Shown piece after piece: positions 1-13,459 of a DNA stretch of 60,000 nt. The stretch covers positions 105,856,087-105,916,086 of the forward strand of contig CM043966.1 in the NCBI GenBank assembly GCA_014529385.2. Reading direction: 5' to 3'. The position numbers were made by a program, and so were the translations under genes. The notes beneath the pieces were generated by a model, which searched no databases, was not told the DNA's origin, and was given only the letters and a program-made list of their open reading frames with translations. The DNA comes from Adiantum capillus-veneris (Eukaryota; Streptophyta; Polypodiopsida; Polypodiales; Pteridaceae). Numbering within the stretch: position 1 is the first letter of the stretch; each line of letters opens with the position of its first letter.

Positions 1-3000
1 AAATGTGTATGTGTGTGTGTGTGGTGTAGTTAATTGCAAGGACGGCCACTTCAAATCGTTCTCTGCCATGTGCGATCCTCTATGCTTGGAACTGACATGC
101 CAATTGGCCTTCCTATTGTCACATCACAAGCTTCCTCTGCATTGATATGTGATGTGTGGTCATCCTCTTTGTTGTTCTCATCCCAATCTCTTCTTGGCCT
201 TGTCCCCTTTTCTAGTTGCTATGAGCTCCCCTGCAGAGGGCTGCTACTACTAAGTCCACTCTTGAGAGAGAAGCCACGCCTGCCAAGGGCAACTCCAAGC
301 TCATCAGCACCAAGATCACACCGTATCTGCCATCCGAGGAAGTGAGGACACCGAATACTTGTGCAAGCAAGGTGAGTTTCTTAGTCATGCAATTTGAACA
401 TGGAGGGTCTTCTATCCTTGCCGATGACGACAGGTCTACATCGAAGAGCAGAGGTGAGTTGTGCATGTTGTGATGAAAACTGCAGATTGAACATTTTTGC
501 ATGCAGCACTATAAATGCAGATTAGTTGAGCATTGTTTGATCTGTATGTCAATACATAAATAGAAGATTTAGTTTTTTAGGATTTAGGGTAGCTACTTTT
601 CAAAAGAAGGTCTTGCATGTGTCTTAGTGCGAGTTGCATGTTTGAGATTTGCACTGTACATGCCAATTTGCATGTTACAAGAGATTTGATACTATATGTA
701 TGTTGTAAGAAAAAGCATTCTAACTGTTGGAATCTATGAATTGACTTGATATTTGTAGAAAAAAAAAGAATGACCCCATGCTCCCAAAATTATGTCATAT
801 AGCAAAGGATCTACACAGAGAGTATGGGCTAAGCCTAATAGGGGTGCTTCCAATGGATCTAAATGAAGTTATGCTCCAAGAGGATCAGTGGTTAATAGTG
901 CTCAAGATTCCTCTGGTTTAGAGACTCACATGCCTTCCAACAATATATATATATATATATATATATACCATTTCCCAAGTACTCTTTGGTTTTTTGTCGT
1001 AGGTCTTTTTGGATCTCTAAAACAAGCCTCACTACATTTGATGCGAAACATTGACATATTAAATTTTTCATGGATATTTTAGTTTGTGAAAGACTCCTTT
1101 GGTTTATAGCTTCACATGGGTTCAGCTTATTAAGAGTATTCTTGTATCAGTATGAGACACCTAAGTTTGTAAAACATTCCTTTGGTTTAGAGTTGAGCTT
1201 TAGAGACTCACATGGGTTCATCTTATTAAGAGTATTCTTGTACCAATATTAGATATGTCACTATCTTTCTTATTTTAGGATTTGCACAAAAATCAAGTGT
1301 ATCTACAAGTACTTTTGATTTTATCGTAAAAAACAAATAAGCGCATGCGAGACACTCTCACAGATTACACGTGATGTTTTGAAGAAAATGTATATTATTC
1401 TTAGAAAAAAATATTTGGACATAATTGAAATAAAAACTTTTATAGATATGATTTCGAGTTGCATCAAGCTATATAGACATGTATGTGATATAAACAAACT
1501 TAAAATGAGAGTTATTGATATTTGTGTATACAACAAGTAGGAGATTTTGCTACATTGCAAAATTGTGTAAATTGAAAATTTTCATTTTCCACATGAGATA
1601 TATTAGTTATTAGAATGAGCATAATTTCAAAAGAAAAGTAATCAATGTCAATAGGTTATAGCACTCCTCAAGTTAATCCAAGTTGGAGCATCAAAAATCT
1701 CATTTACATGCTTGCTTCGTCACAAATTAATATATGACAAGTTTTTGAAATGTGATTCAATTTATCAAAGATTGAATCCCAAAAATATATATATGTGAAT
1801 TTTTAAACCTATGGAATCACTTTAAATTATAGGTGTATTAAAAGCACATTCATTATTGCACACAAGGCTAAAAAAAAAAGGTGTCAAAAAACACCAAATG
1901 ATGTGACTACTAAGCAACATGTAGATTGATTATGCCAACCAAAAGTATAATATTTAGACACAAAGAGTACTTGCAACAACTCTAATCATAAAATTGATCA
2001 CCTTAATCACGAGTATGACAAAATAGTTAGTCCCAATTTTGAAACACTATCAAGTTTCAACTACACTATAGTATGTATAGTACTAAGATTAACATCTGAT
2101 AATTTAAAAACCTAAAAAATACTAATTTGCCATATGTGGCACCTATAGTGCCATTTGGTGTCAAACTATATATGTTTTTGCCAAAGAATCTATATTAACA
2201 TGCCACATTTTTATCAATGCATGCTTTAAAACTTCAATAAAGCTTACAGAGATGGTGTCTTCAAAAAAAAGGAAGGCGTTTAAAAACACAATTAATGTGA
2301 CTAATAAGCAACCTATAAATTTATTATAGAAAATCTATATGGCTTTATACATAAAGATTACCAGGAACTTCTTTTATAAAATTTATGGTCTTTGTCTCAT
2401 GTACAACAAAGTACCAAGTACAAAGCGTACGGTATCTTCAAGCTAGAGGGTGTTCAACAAACACCAATTTTATAGCACTATCAATTGTCAGCAACATTTT
2501 GGTGGTTTGCATCACCTCAAGAAAACACAAGTACTAAGAACAAAACGGAGCATCAAACAATTAGATCAACAATGTTACTTAAATGAGAGATGTCTTCTTG
2601 CAATAGGATACACTTCATAAATTCAAAATTTACAAGCTATTTCTTAAATGAGAGATGTTTGCTTAAAATAGGATGCACTTCATAAATCCAAAATTTTCAT
2701 GGTTTTTCAATGTATTCTATACAACTTTTCATTTTAAAAAAAAAATTGAACTACATACAAAACCAAAAGCTTGGTAGATAAAGTTTAAGATACATGACCA
2801 ATACATAGAAGTTCCTCACATTTTCCACATAACTTGGTATGAACTATCATCAAGCATTATAGTATTGCCCGGCTCCATCTAAATAATTGGAACGCTCCCA
2901 TATGATTGAAGATTTTTGTGATAGACCCTTTTGTAACCAATCATAAAATTTGAATTCTGACAATATCTATTGTCAACATAAAGCATCTTGAATTTGTGAC

Positions 3001-3434
3001 TTTGTGTAGAGAAACATGTCCTAAATATGTGTTGAGCTCTCTTTAAATGATGGCAGCTCCAAATCTAAATCTCAAAGAAGTACTCAAAGCAAACACTTAC
3101 AAAATGATATGCATCTGGATGCACCACAAATATGCATCTCATTGTTATCTTTTACAATGCATAGGATGGCCTTCAAATTTCATGATGGTGAAGTTTAAAT
3201 ATTGCAAGAAGCACACTCTCTAGATCCACGACAAGTGCTTTTTCCTTTTGTTTGAAATATGTTGGTAGTTGATGAAACCATTTTTTCTCCTTTGAATGAG
3301 GTATTTGATTAATATGAGAGGAGACTCTTCTAATTTATGACATTGTAATAGCAAAACGTTTTTCTTAACACACTTGGTTAACATAGCTTTTAACAAGAAA
3401 AAAAACTTTGAGAATCCACATAGAAGAAGGTAGG
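1..3434. other. AT-rich region, no recognised gene
   Basis: I see no coding sequence I can support here. Short ORFs occur on both strands but none has a recognisable motif or sustained codon structure. There is a (TA)n run at about 943-966, an imperfect ~85-100 bp direct duplication at about 1083-1250 sharing the words CACATGGGTTCA and TTATTAAGAGTATTCTTGTA, and another ~80 bp duplication at about 2570-2700 (AAATGAGAGATG, ACTTCATAAAT). It is probably old, unidentifiable transposon sequence. Confidence 0.5.
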
Positions 3435-3638
3435 GAGCGTTCGATGGTGTGAGACCGTGATTGGAGCCTCCCTTCTTTTGTAGAGCTTCCCTTCCTCTCC
3501 TCTTGTTGCTCTCCACTTCCTCAATTGCCTCCAAGAGCGTTCGCTGGTGTGAGAATGTGATTGGAGCCTCCCTTCTTTTGTAGAGCTTCCCTTCCTCTCC
3601 TCTTGTCTCTCTCCACTTCCTCAATTGCCTCCAAGAGC
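3435..3638. repeat. Two-copy tandem repeat, 100-bp unit
   Basis: The unit beginning GAGCGTTCG(A/C)TGGTGTGAGA starts at 3435 and again at 3535. Both copies share TGATTGGAGCCTCCCTTC and CTTCCTCAATTGCCTCCAAG with only a few differences. It lies in sequence with no recognised gene. Confidence 0.85.
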
Positions 3639-3639
3639 T

Positions 3640-5150
3640 CTCTTCTTCTCTTGATCGATAAAAAACCTCCTTTAATTGCCAAAAAGTTGTGCCATTAAGG
3701 GCGTGTATATCCTCATTCGTTTCTCGGACTTCTCTTCCTATGATTAGCTTGAGTTTGCACGTGTCATTCTATTTTTGGCCAACTTGGGCTCCTAGTCTCT
3801 TGGGAACCCCCCCCCCCCCCCCCGTTACAAGAGGTGGACACACCTTTCCTTCATTAAAGCTTTGGCCTCGGGAGGCACTGTAAGAACGATCCCCATCGGC
3901 GTCGATTTCCACGTCAATTGCACTGCACAACCTCCATGTATGGCAATAGCCAAAGACGCCACCCAAAAATGACGCCACCACGATTGCATGCTACCACCAG
4001 CACAACCACACACAACACTCATGGGTAGAGTTCGATAGCCACCCTATTGAGTAGCTCCACATCCCCTCATCATGCTTTGTATGGGCCTCACGTTGCAATA
4101 CAAATACCCCTCCTTTGGAGAGCCATGTCATGCATGTGGGATCAAGTCCCCACCGAGTGGCACTACAAGAGCTACCTAGGCTTCCAAACTCCATAGACCC
4201 TTAAGATTATATTAAAGAAACTCACTTCCTCCCCCACTTCAATGATTTGCAACTTACTACACTGTGCATCGCACACTTTGCATACAAACCTTGGTGAGGC
4301 TGCAAAACCTTTAGATGGCACACTAACCAAGGCAACCAATTTGGCACAAAACTGGCCCTCGATGAAACTTCAATCGGCAATAACTTGGCAACCAAAAAAG
4401 TGATTGCCAATCTAAAAAGATCTACATGCTCCATAAGAGGAGCACTTCAGGCCCATGTCAGTACTCCGAGTCTGAGTGAGAATGAGAGGCCTACGGCCCT
4501 ATTTATAGTTTTTTTTGGGCCTTTTGGACTTTCCCACACTAAAACATGCAGTAGCTTGCATCCCAAGGCAGCCCCACATCTCACTTAGCACCCCCTGCTG
4601 CTATTCATCTCCCTGGCAGGTGAGTGATCACCCCTCCCATCACTTGCTAGCTTTAAAAAAAAAAAATTGCTATATTTTTACCTATTTTTTGCTTAATTGG
4701 TAAATATTTGGGAGGCCTTTAGTAAAGTCTATGCTTGTATGATTATTGTAACTATTCAATTTTTTTGAATAATTTAAATTTCAATGAATCTTTTGGAAGA
4801 ACTAGTGGGGTTAGTTTTTGTCCGAATTTAATGCTTTCTCCTAAGGATTTGGGTTCATTCCTGATAGCTAGAAAGGTGGAGACCTTACAGATGTGTGGAC
4901 ATTCCTCATTTGAGGAGATATCCACCACCTGATAGGGGGAGCTTCCGATTGCTTCCTTGGGTATCTGCGAGGCATTATGTGATCATAAATTCAAGTAACT
5001 AGATTCAAAATTTGGCCAAAAAGTTGTCGAGAAAATATGATAAAATGTAAAGTTGACCATAAAATGAAAACTGAGCATAACTTGATCAAAACAAGTCCAA
5101 ACTTGACCAAAATTCACCAGTGCAACTAGGACTACTACAAGCACTAGGTC
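3640..5150. other. Non-coding, possible old LTR-like sequence
   Basis: No gene is seen. A poly-C run lies at about 3809-3823. Around 4365-4395 the sequence CTTCAATCGGCAATAACTT resembles CTTCAATTGGCCATAACTT at about 39,049 inside a gypsy LTR, and TTCAACCTGCAATAACTT next to 59,455. This suggests a remote relative of the same LTR family. I could not find its ends. Confidence 0.3.
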
Positions 5151-5183
5151 AGGTGGTTGTAGGTCATTTCTGACTCAAGAGGT

Positions 5184-5962
5184 CATGGATCACGATCCAT
5201 GTTGGAACAAAGTTTGAACTTCGGATGATACCATCTAGTAAAGTATGCTTTGGGGAAGCTATGGTTCACTTCTTTTGGAATTTGGATCATTGGTTTCAAA
5301 TCCATGCAATTTTTTGGAAAATTTCTTAGACTTAAATATTTTTGGCATTTTGACAAGGCTTTTGAAGTTCAAACAACTTGAAATTTTGAGATTAGGTCTT
5401 CCATGACATCTGGAGTCTAAGAGTAGGGGTTTTGCCTGAAAATCTTGTAGGGGGTCATGGATCACGATCCATGTTTAGCAACCATTTGAGGTAAAACTTG
5501 GGAGACATGTTCCTGTAGCATATCCTCGCACGCTAGTGAAGTTATTATCTAGTTTGGACAGAGTTCTCTCTACTTCACCTAGTTTTCCAAGTTATGGACC
5601 AATTTGGTCCGACTTTGTCATATTTGGTTTTGGTTGGTAATTTTGATCCTTGATTGTGATCAATTTGTTTAACATTTGTCTCTTTTGATGATTTAGAGTT
5701 GAAGAAGAATACCAATCCTAGTTGTCTATTGACTTCCATTTCATTTGGAGCCTGTTTGGACCCTCCAGGACCTCTGGCAAGTTTGACTCAATTCTCAAGA
5801 AATTTTTTGGTATTTATTTAGTTACAAATAGTTTGGATTATGATCCATGTTCAACAACATTTTTTCATTTGTGATTACTGGTTGTAGAGATGCTTTCAAA
5901 AGGAGTCTTTTGCACCACTTATTCTTGAAAACTGAGATGGGGGTCATGGATCATGATCCATG
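5184..5962 (+). repeat. Near-palindromic 18-mer family, group 1
   Basis: Four copies of a near-palindrome of the form CATGGATCacGATCCATG lie at 5184-5201, 5456-5473, about 5832-5849 and 5945-5962. In this group the context is GGTCATGGATC...GATCCATGTT. The sequence between copies is non-coding and not otherwise repeated in an obvious way. The same family recurs in the opposite orientation at 23.8-24.7 kb. Confidence 0.8.
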
Positions 5963-7222
5963 TTCCACCCCTTTTGGTAACTATGAAAGCTCAGCTTGGC
6001 TCGGCCCAGTAAATGGAGTATTTTCCTCAAAACAATATTGAATTTGGACCTCATTTTCCCTCCCAAAAGTATTCTGACGATTTTGGAATTTCTTGATTTT
6101 TATTTGATTGATTTAGTTTTTTTGATTGTTTTTGTGCACATTTGACCATACATGACTGTTTATGCACTGATAAGGAACATACCTATGAAATTTGGTGGGT
6201 ATGATTGCCCTGGGTAGATGCAGCACGCAAAAGTGTGGCAAGGAGCTCTAGGTCAAAAAGATGTGTGTGTGTGTGTGTTAAGGTGTATGATTGCAATGAG
6301 GTCTAAGTTGCCCATTTTTTCCTACATGTGTTCGACTTAACCCGACTACAACGTGCATACTTACCATACTTGCCCACATTTATTATGTCATACCACCTAT
6401 GGTTTAAACAGCTCGTCATTTGGACACTTTATCATTAACTGCCCTTGATTTTGAAATTTTAGTTGGCCCAAAATTTGACTTTCGCCATATCCTTCCATAT
6501 TTGACATGCTCAAAGCTCTTGCTTTATAGATTTGGCATTTTCTTTCAGAACTTGATTCCAAACCTCTTGGTTAAGAAGAAAAAATACTAGAATTCATTAT
6601 CAATTGGCCAAAATTTTGCTATAACTATTCCTCACACTCGTATGTACATACTCTCACTCTAGGCGTCTCACTCATCAAAATTTGTCAATATGGCTCAGTT
6701 CTATGCTTGATAGGAGAAAAATTCTACTAAAGTCTACAAAAAGAAAAAATTTAAGCAACAAAACACACTTTATACACTGTACATGTAATCTCTCAACATC
6801 TTGCATCCTAATATATTGCAATATGATACTCCAATTATTGTGGCTCTACTGTTATTCCTCTCTTTATATTTCGAGTCGCCCTAGACAAAGGGTTGTGCAA
6901 TGTGCATGTGGAAAAGCAATGTGTCTATGCAAGGCCGTGAAGTATGGCCCTATCATGGTTATAAAAGAGATGCATAGGGTGACACAGGGTTGTGGAAGAT
7001 GTGTATATTGAAACAATGTCGAGGTTTCATCCCTTCTATGTTTTCCAAACAAAAGTTGTTGAAGTTTAATTGCCCTCTCTTGAATGCTTGGTTTGGTGAT
7101 TATCCTTTGTGTGTCCAATAGCTAGTTTGGCTGGACTGTAGGGATTCACTTCAAGCTTGTTTTGAGAAATTGCGATAGGGTTTGGCTGTTTGATGGTTTT
7201 TCCCTACATTCCCATTTTGTTT
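5963..7222. other. No gene recognised
   Basis: AT-rich sequence with a short (GT)n run near 6263. Short ORFs on both strands (about 6682-7118) show no motif I can name. Confidence 0.4.
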
Positions 7223-7919
7223 CTATTGGCTCCTTTGGCTTGTCCAAGTTAGCTTTGGGAATCCATTTTTGTTTTGGTAAGCGTGTTGAAGCATGAAGTT
7301 GTCATTTGAAGTTTTTCCATTGGCATGGTTTAGGATCTGATGTTCTATCAGTCGGGAAGTTGGACTGCGGTGAGTGAAAATATTGTTTAGCAAGCAATGT
7401 TTTGGATATCCATATCTTTTGCGACTTTGATGCCATGATTGACTTCTAGATCCAAAATTTTGTGACCCTTTTTTTGCGATTACTTGCAGGTAATTGTTGT
7501 CAAAATGCAGACAACTAGTCTTGTGTCCGAGCCATTTGAATGTTGTTGTTCTTTCCATATGTGATTTTGTAGCATATGGCATATCCTTGAGATAGCAATT
7601 CAGATTGTCATCTCGCCAATCTGGAACATCCTTGTAAGTATGCAACCATGAAACTCCCAAAATGATTTTCTTGTTGAGATCTATATTTGCCAAGATGTGG
7701 GAAATGATTACCATCTATATTGATTGAGACATTGGCTTATCCCAAACTAACCATTGTTTCCCTGTTAGCCGCTTTTAGCTCAATCTGATTTTTTTCAATC
7801 ATAGACTCCAATAATTTCAGGTACGTTGAATATTGCATAGGGTTGACACGTGCTCCACTATCCACAAATGCTCTTTCTGGTTTTCCATTGGCTAGTTGAA
7901 TAGTGATCCAAACATCCAT
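7223..7919 (-). pseudogene. Retropepsin (aspartic protease) fragment of an LTR retrotransposon
   Basis: The minus strand first encodes a stretch with the motif AFVDSGARVNPM, which fits the D-S/T-G active site of retrotransposon proteases. It then encodes KIILGVSWLHTYKDVPDW, which fits the usual protease end, LGxxWLxxY...DW. These two pieces lie in separate frames around 7715-7737, so the gene is broken. It lies just beyond the integrase end of the neighbouring gypsy remnant (8138). As a protease should precede integrase on the same strand, it must come from a different copy or from a rearrangement. No RT follows it. Confidence 0.6.
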
Positions 7920-8137
7920 TCCACCTAGCCAATTTTGTTCTACCTAAACTGCTATAATAGGAGGTGATGGCTGATGTTGTTCCTACGCTTGAAAATCCGT
8001 AATTCGAGCTTTCTCATGTGCTTGCTATTTAATTGCTTGAGCCTTTTTTTTGCCGTTCCTTAGCTAAATGTATCTTCTCTAACATTTCCGCGATGAGAGG
8101 TTGATGATATTTCTTCAATATACATCCATTTATCCAG

Positions 8138-9633
8138 TTAGACATTATCTCTCCCTCCAATGTTGCAAGTTGTACAACACCACATGATGATTTTTTTGAG
8201 TTTCTTGGAATGTTTATTCATAGTGTAGTCTAAAACATAGTCACCCTTTTGGAATTCCTTGTTTATTATGACATGTTGGTCATGGATTTGTTTCATTTGT
8301 CTTTTTTGTGCATACATAGATGCAAGCGATTTGAGTCTTATTTCATCCAACTGTATTAGTTGGTCCAGTCTATCAAAAAAGTCATTTCCCGTCCATCCTC
8401 GATCTTATGCCACGCGTAGTATAGGAATCAAGAACTTGACAAGAAGTATGGCATTTATCTCAAACACTAAATTGAAAGCTGTTGTGTTTTGTGGCGTTTT
8501 TCATGGTACCCGATATGCCCATAAAGTTGAATGTAGTTTATGATCCCATTTTTTTCTAGATTCATTGACAATGTTTGTGAGTAGTTTTCATAAAAAAATG
8601 TTTTTGCTCTTGGCTTGCCTATTTTCTTGAGGGTGGTATGGAACTGATTTAGAATGAAGCACCATAAACTTTCTCAATAGATAATCAATTGTATCATTGA
8701 GAAAATGCATTAGGAAGAGCATTGGGTGTAGGAGGGCCTCTTTATTTGCCATGAGCTTATGGAGGTGATTAACATTTTGACAAATAGGTGTATGCCATGT
8801 GTGTAAGAATGGTGGGTGTGTAAGAGATGTGTAAGAGTGGTCAAAGGATGCACTTTTCCCCCCAAAAAGAGATGGACAATTTTATGTTTTTTGGCCTTCC
8901 GTAACTCCCAGATATGATCTCCGATTTTAGCGGAGATCATAGATTTGGAATCTAAAAATTGAGCTGTTTCCATAGATATGCTACATGATATGGTTTTACC
9001 CGTTAGATTTTGAATTCCATTTTGTGGGGAGACTTTGAATTCAAATAAACTAGCCGTTTTGCATGTTTGAATTTAAAAGACGTCCTTACTTTTTTAATCC
9101 TAAAGGTTGGCTTCCTGAAACTGCCAAATAAAGAGACCCTCCTAGACCCCATTCTCTTCCTAATTGAGTTCCTCAACCGCTCACAATCCCAATTGAAAGC
9201 CCATATCTCATGAAAATGTTGTCATACAAGAACTACACTATGGTTCTGGAATCATTCTATGGTGTTGCCTTGGCCTCTATCCATTTGGTCAAATAATCCA
9301 TGGTTGCATTGGTACTTTAGTTCATTGGAAAGAATCACATTGTTTCACATAGTGGTATGTATCCATTAACAGAGACGGCCACCAGATTCCTACATGGAGT
9401 ATTGCTTTTATGGTTTTGCTAGCCAAAAAGTGTCCTTCGACTGGACCAGCATGTGCTTGGTCAAGTATTAGAAGGTACTCATGCTTTGCTACAAAAATAC
9501 TCAAATTGCCATTTATCCCTCTTTGATAAAGGTGGTTTCTAGCAATAATATAGTTTTTTGCTTCTTGTTGAATCAAGCGTAGTTTGGCTCTGTTCAAGTT
9601 TGCTGGCAAGACTTCTTGCTCCATATGATCCAC
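8138..9633 (-). pseudogene. Integrase remnant of gypsy element, split by a MITE
   Basis: At 9633-9322 the minus strand gives the integrase zinc-binding part, with spaced histidines (AHAGPVEGHF) and a spoiled C-x2-C (YVKQCDSF). The core follows: DYLTKW near 9285, a GLSIGIVS stretch near 9190, then VPYHPQENRQAK near 8650. The C-terminal part is the open stretch at 8350-8138, ending in a KGDYVLDY-type tail. The core is interrupted at 8712-9161 by a small inverted-repeat element. Several stops occur as well. In a working element the product would insert the cDNA into the host genome. Confidence 0.7.
8712..9161. mobile_element. 450-bp MITE inside the integrase core
   Basis: The ends are inverted repeats of about 40 bp: AGGAAGAGCATTGGGTGTAG from the left, and AGGAAGAGAATGGGGTCTAG when read inward from the right, continuing into GGAGGG(C/T)CTCTTTATTTG. 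The flanks are AAATGCATT (8703-8711) and AATTGAGTT (9162-9170), a possible 9-bp target duplication matching at 6 of 9 positions. That length would fit a Mutator-like MITE. Removing the element and one flank makes the integrase frame run on, which supports the boundaries. It has no coding capacity of its own. Confidence 0.7.
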
Positions 9634-10116
9634 AATGTACTTTCTCCACTTGGGTGCTTCTGCTATCCTGAACAGTGTAGCATGCTTGATTGGATTCTAG
9701 AGTGCACAAGCATCACATGAACTAGCACAATCATGGATGCTTTTTTGCATGTGAGGTCAATACGTCCCACATAGCATCAGTCTCTGGTATGTTTGTGTTT
9801 TGGCATTGTGAATACGTGTAGTTGATACATGACATTGCTTCAGATACATTTATTTCTTGGATGGCTTGATGCATAACCTAAGTATGACATCTTTTCCTAC
9901 TTATATACCCATTTGACTATCAGTGCTAAGGAGCGAGATTGTTCAATGATTGATGGTTATTGTTCAATCTGCAAAGAACCAATGGTGAGAAATGGTATAA
10001 CATGTCCGCTCCACCTTGGTACCATCTAGATATTGAAGAGATAAGAGTCGATCAAATTATCCTTAACCCCTAAAGGTACTTCTCTTCCGTGTATCACTCA
10101 TGATAAATGTTTTTCC

Positions 10117-10598
10117 CTATGATGTGGTCTCTTTTTTTACCACTACAGTAAAACCAAATTCCAAAAATATTATGAACCATTGAACTATGTGACCCGTATT
10201 GCATGATTTTTTCACTAAATACAATAGTGTTTGATGATCCACAAACAATATGAACTTGTTTGCTAGAAGGTGATGTGTAAACGTTTTTACCGAATAGATA
10301 ATTTCCAAGCCTTATCTTTCTATGATGTAATTTTGTTCCGCACAGTTGAGCTGTTTTTATTGGAGTAACAAATTGGGAAATTTATTTTATTCTGCCTAGG
10401 TTGAGCTAATAAGATACATCTAGTAGCATAACGTGACGGATTTACATGGACGTGGAAAATCTTGTTCCAGTTAGGGCCTATCAAAATCGAAGCAAAAATA
10501 AGTCTCTGCTTCAATTGTCGAAATGCTTTCTCACATTCCTCATTCCATTCAAACTTAGCGATGAGTGCACAGAGAGGTCTTGCAATGATAGTATACAT
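10117..10598 (-). pseudogene. RNase H remnant of gypsy element
   Basis: The segment at 10,598-10,320 fits the RT connection and the start of RNase H (ALIAKFEWNEECEKAFRQLK, then a degenerate strand). The segment at 10,308-10,117 carries the later RNase H part (FILFVDHQTLLYL, where families have a conserved DH). A frame change separates them. In an intact element this domain removes the RNA strand from the cDNA hybrid. Confidence 0.65.
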
Positions 10599-10599
10599 G

Positions 10600-11421
10600 T
10601 AAATATATCTTCAATAATAGCTGCAGTGGCCCATAAAATCTTGTACCTCTCTAACTTTGATGGGTCTCGGAAGAGAAACAATCACTTGTATCTTCTCAAG
10701 ATCAGTAGAAATGCTATTTTTGGACACAATATGCCCCAAAATCTTGCATTGTCTTACCATGAAAACACATTTTTCAGGGTTTAGGTAGATGCGTTACGTT
10801 CTTCATTTCTCAAAGAACTTCTTTAGGTGTTCTACATGTTTATTTTAGTGGAGAGAATGCACACACATGTCATCCATATATATCTCTAAGAATTTTCATA
10901 GATACTCCTTGAATGCATGACTCATCAGACTTTGGAATGTGGCAAGTACCTTAGTTAGACAAAATGGCGTCACCCAATATGAATATGTCCCATTTTGCTG
11001 CAAAGGCCATTTTTTGTTGATCCTCCAGCTTGATTGTGAACTGATTATAGCTCAAAAAGCCATCAAGAAAGCTGTAGGATTCCTTTGCAGTGACTCTTTC
11101 AATCCCATGGTTTATGATGGACAAGGAATAGTTGTCTCTGATTGTTGAAGCATTCACCTGCTTGAGATTTATACACGCTTGTAATTTGACATTCCTTTTG
11201 GGCACCAAGATAATTGGTGACACCCACTCAATGTGTTCTATCTCATAGATAAATTCTACCTCTTTAAGTTTTTCTATCTCTTCTTTGATTTTTCTTGCAA
11301 ATGTTTCATTATAGGTGTAGGGACGTTGTTGGCATGGTTTAGCATCACTTTTGAGGAGTATTATGTGTTGACATATGCTCATATCTACTTCCATAAGATC
11401 TTTGTATGACCAGGAAAACAA
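10600..11421 (-). pseudogene. Reverse transcriptase remnant of gypsy element
   Basis: The open stretch 11,421-10,951 contains recognisable RT blocks: EFIYEIEHIEWVSPIILVPK, the block with SFLDGFLSYNQF where the first catalytic Asp lies, and FTIKLEDQQKMAFAAKW. Beyond a stop, the catalytic YMDD motif is readable on the minus strand near 10,865-10,890 (EIYMDDMCVHS), followed by a degenerate thumb. Multiple stops make it non-functional. Confidence 0.75.
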
Positions 11422-12624
11422 ATCTCCTTCTCCTTGGTGAGATCCATGGCTATGTAAGTTGGTCTTGTTTCTTCCCCTGGTTCAGATAGATCAATCCTCT
11501 TTTCATTTTCAGGCCCATCATACAATGTTACTGGTTCTCTTGGCTCTTGCATTGGTTGCTCAACCATAGTAAGTCAAAAGTCTATCTTGATTTGTGTAAC
11601 TTTTGTAATGAGAGAGTACATCAATTTTTTCTAAGTTATAGTTCCCCTCACTTTCCATTTCTTCTGTCCAAACCTCCTTCAATGTCCATTTTAACTTTTG
11701 GCATTCACTTTTGCATTCAATTTTTGACATCCTCATTGGTGTTCCAACCTTGTCTTTCAGTTTTTGTTTGCTTGTTTTCTTTGAGTTTGCTTGAATACTT
11801 GTCAACTTCAAAGGTTTTCTGGTGATTTTGTCTTTGACACAGCCATATGCTCCCACGAGCATGAGATATTTCATTTTGGTCATTGGTTTCTCAAATTTGT
11901 TTTTTTGTTCATCTCATTTGATATCTGTTTTGTCTCTGTAATTTTTGGTTAGGAAACTCCTAGAAGATTGGTTCATCTTGTTTGGCTATATTTTCTTTTT
12001 TTGACCCACTTGAAAGTTAATCTTTCGCATCATTCCCCAGATTATTGCTCCTTGAATTATGGTACTCATTCTCAACCTTCTATGGAAGATCTCTTACAGA
12101 AACTTCATCCACTATCCATTTACAATTGATTGTCTTTACTATTTCACTTGTTTCAAATATATCTTTTGAGTTCAGGATAGTGGTTACCATTTGAAATGCT
12201 ATTATGTCGTAACCATCCTTATTGCAAAACATCGTATTGGTTATATCATTTACATAAACATCAAAGCATCACTAGTACTTTCTCCCATCCAAAGGGTTCA
12301 AACAACTCCTCTAGAAATGGTTTCTTCATGTAGTAATTATCTTCTGCTGAGCGCTCTATTATGCAATCCTCCCTTCTTAGACTCTCGCATTTTGACACTC
12401 TGCACATCCAAATATGCTCATGTTTCACTAACCAAGTAGGAAAATATATTCTAGCATCCATAGTGATAGCAAAGTCTTTTATCTAGGTTTTTTTAACGTC
12501 CATATGACTATGGTACTTTGTGTTTACCCTAGTTGTGATTCCCTTGTGGCGTAAGTAGAGATAGTCGTAGACCCAGTCTTGAACCATCTTGAGTTGATGC
12601 ATAAAGAGACACCCCAAAATAATT

Positions 12625-12924
12625 TCAAAGTTGTTGACTTTTTGAAATTACTACATCAAAGGTATGTTTGTATTCTATCATGCATGAGGATACAATTACC
12701 TGTTCGAACATTCCTAAAGGTTTCTCCACATATTCGTCTTCCAGTTGCAATTTGATGCATGTTTTCCTAAGAGCTGGTCTCCACCATTTCTCTGAGATTA
12801 GTTTTATAGCGATGGCTACTTTGATCCCACTATTAATTATTGCTATTGTCTTTAATCCTTTGCATTTCAGAGGTAAGCTGGTGTTTCCTTTTTCTCCTTG
12901 GTAATAATCGCCCATCTTATTCAC
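12625..12924 (-). pseudogene. Protease-like fragment of gypsy element
   Basis: The stretch contains IAIINSGIKVAIAIKLISEK, which resembles the retropepsin active-site strand but with Asn where the catalytic Asp should be. The rest (PLGMFEQVIVS and following) fits a degenerate retropepsin fold. The position between the CCHC knuckles and RT agrees. An ORF at 13,331-12,921 just upstream has no motif I can name and is probably the gag-protease linker. Confidence 0.45.
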
Positions 12925-13459
12925 TGGGACTGGTTTTGCTTTGCGTTTCTTAGAATGATTTGTTTCCGTAATACAAGGTTATCTTTTGGATGGATCTTCA
13001 ATCCCATCTTTTTCAAATTCTTGCTCATTTGTCTCAGTAAATATGGTTTGATTTTCAAAAGTTCCACGACAAAGATTATGCATCTTATAGGAGAAGACAT
13101 AAGATTATGTAAGCTCTTTGTATCCGCCACCCGTGGAATAGAATTCCATTGTGATGGAGTAATTCTCACTTCATATTTTGTCTCATAGTTTCCTATAAAG
13201 GACAGTAAAGTTCTTATGTTCACCTGTTTACTCTCTATAGATATCTCCGTTCCTGCATCATCATATAATGACTGAATATCTCCCGTATAGATCTCATGGT
13301 CCATGATGGTTTTAGGGATTGGTGCTAACAAAAATGTGGCATTTTGTCTCTCTTATTTTTTATTGTCTCCCATAGAAATTGTGGCCAGGACAACCCTTGA
13401 GGTCCATGGTTCTTCCTTGTCCGCTTTTCTAGGTTTGATTTGTTGTGTGGATTTTTAGC

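Noticed and set aside
7223-7919. Protease fragment as part of the 8-16 kb gypsy remnant
   Set aside because: On the minus strand it lies after the integrase end, not before RT, so it cannot be that element's own protease in normal order.
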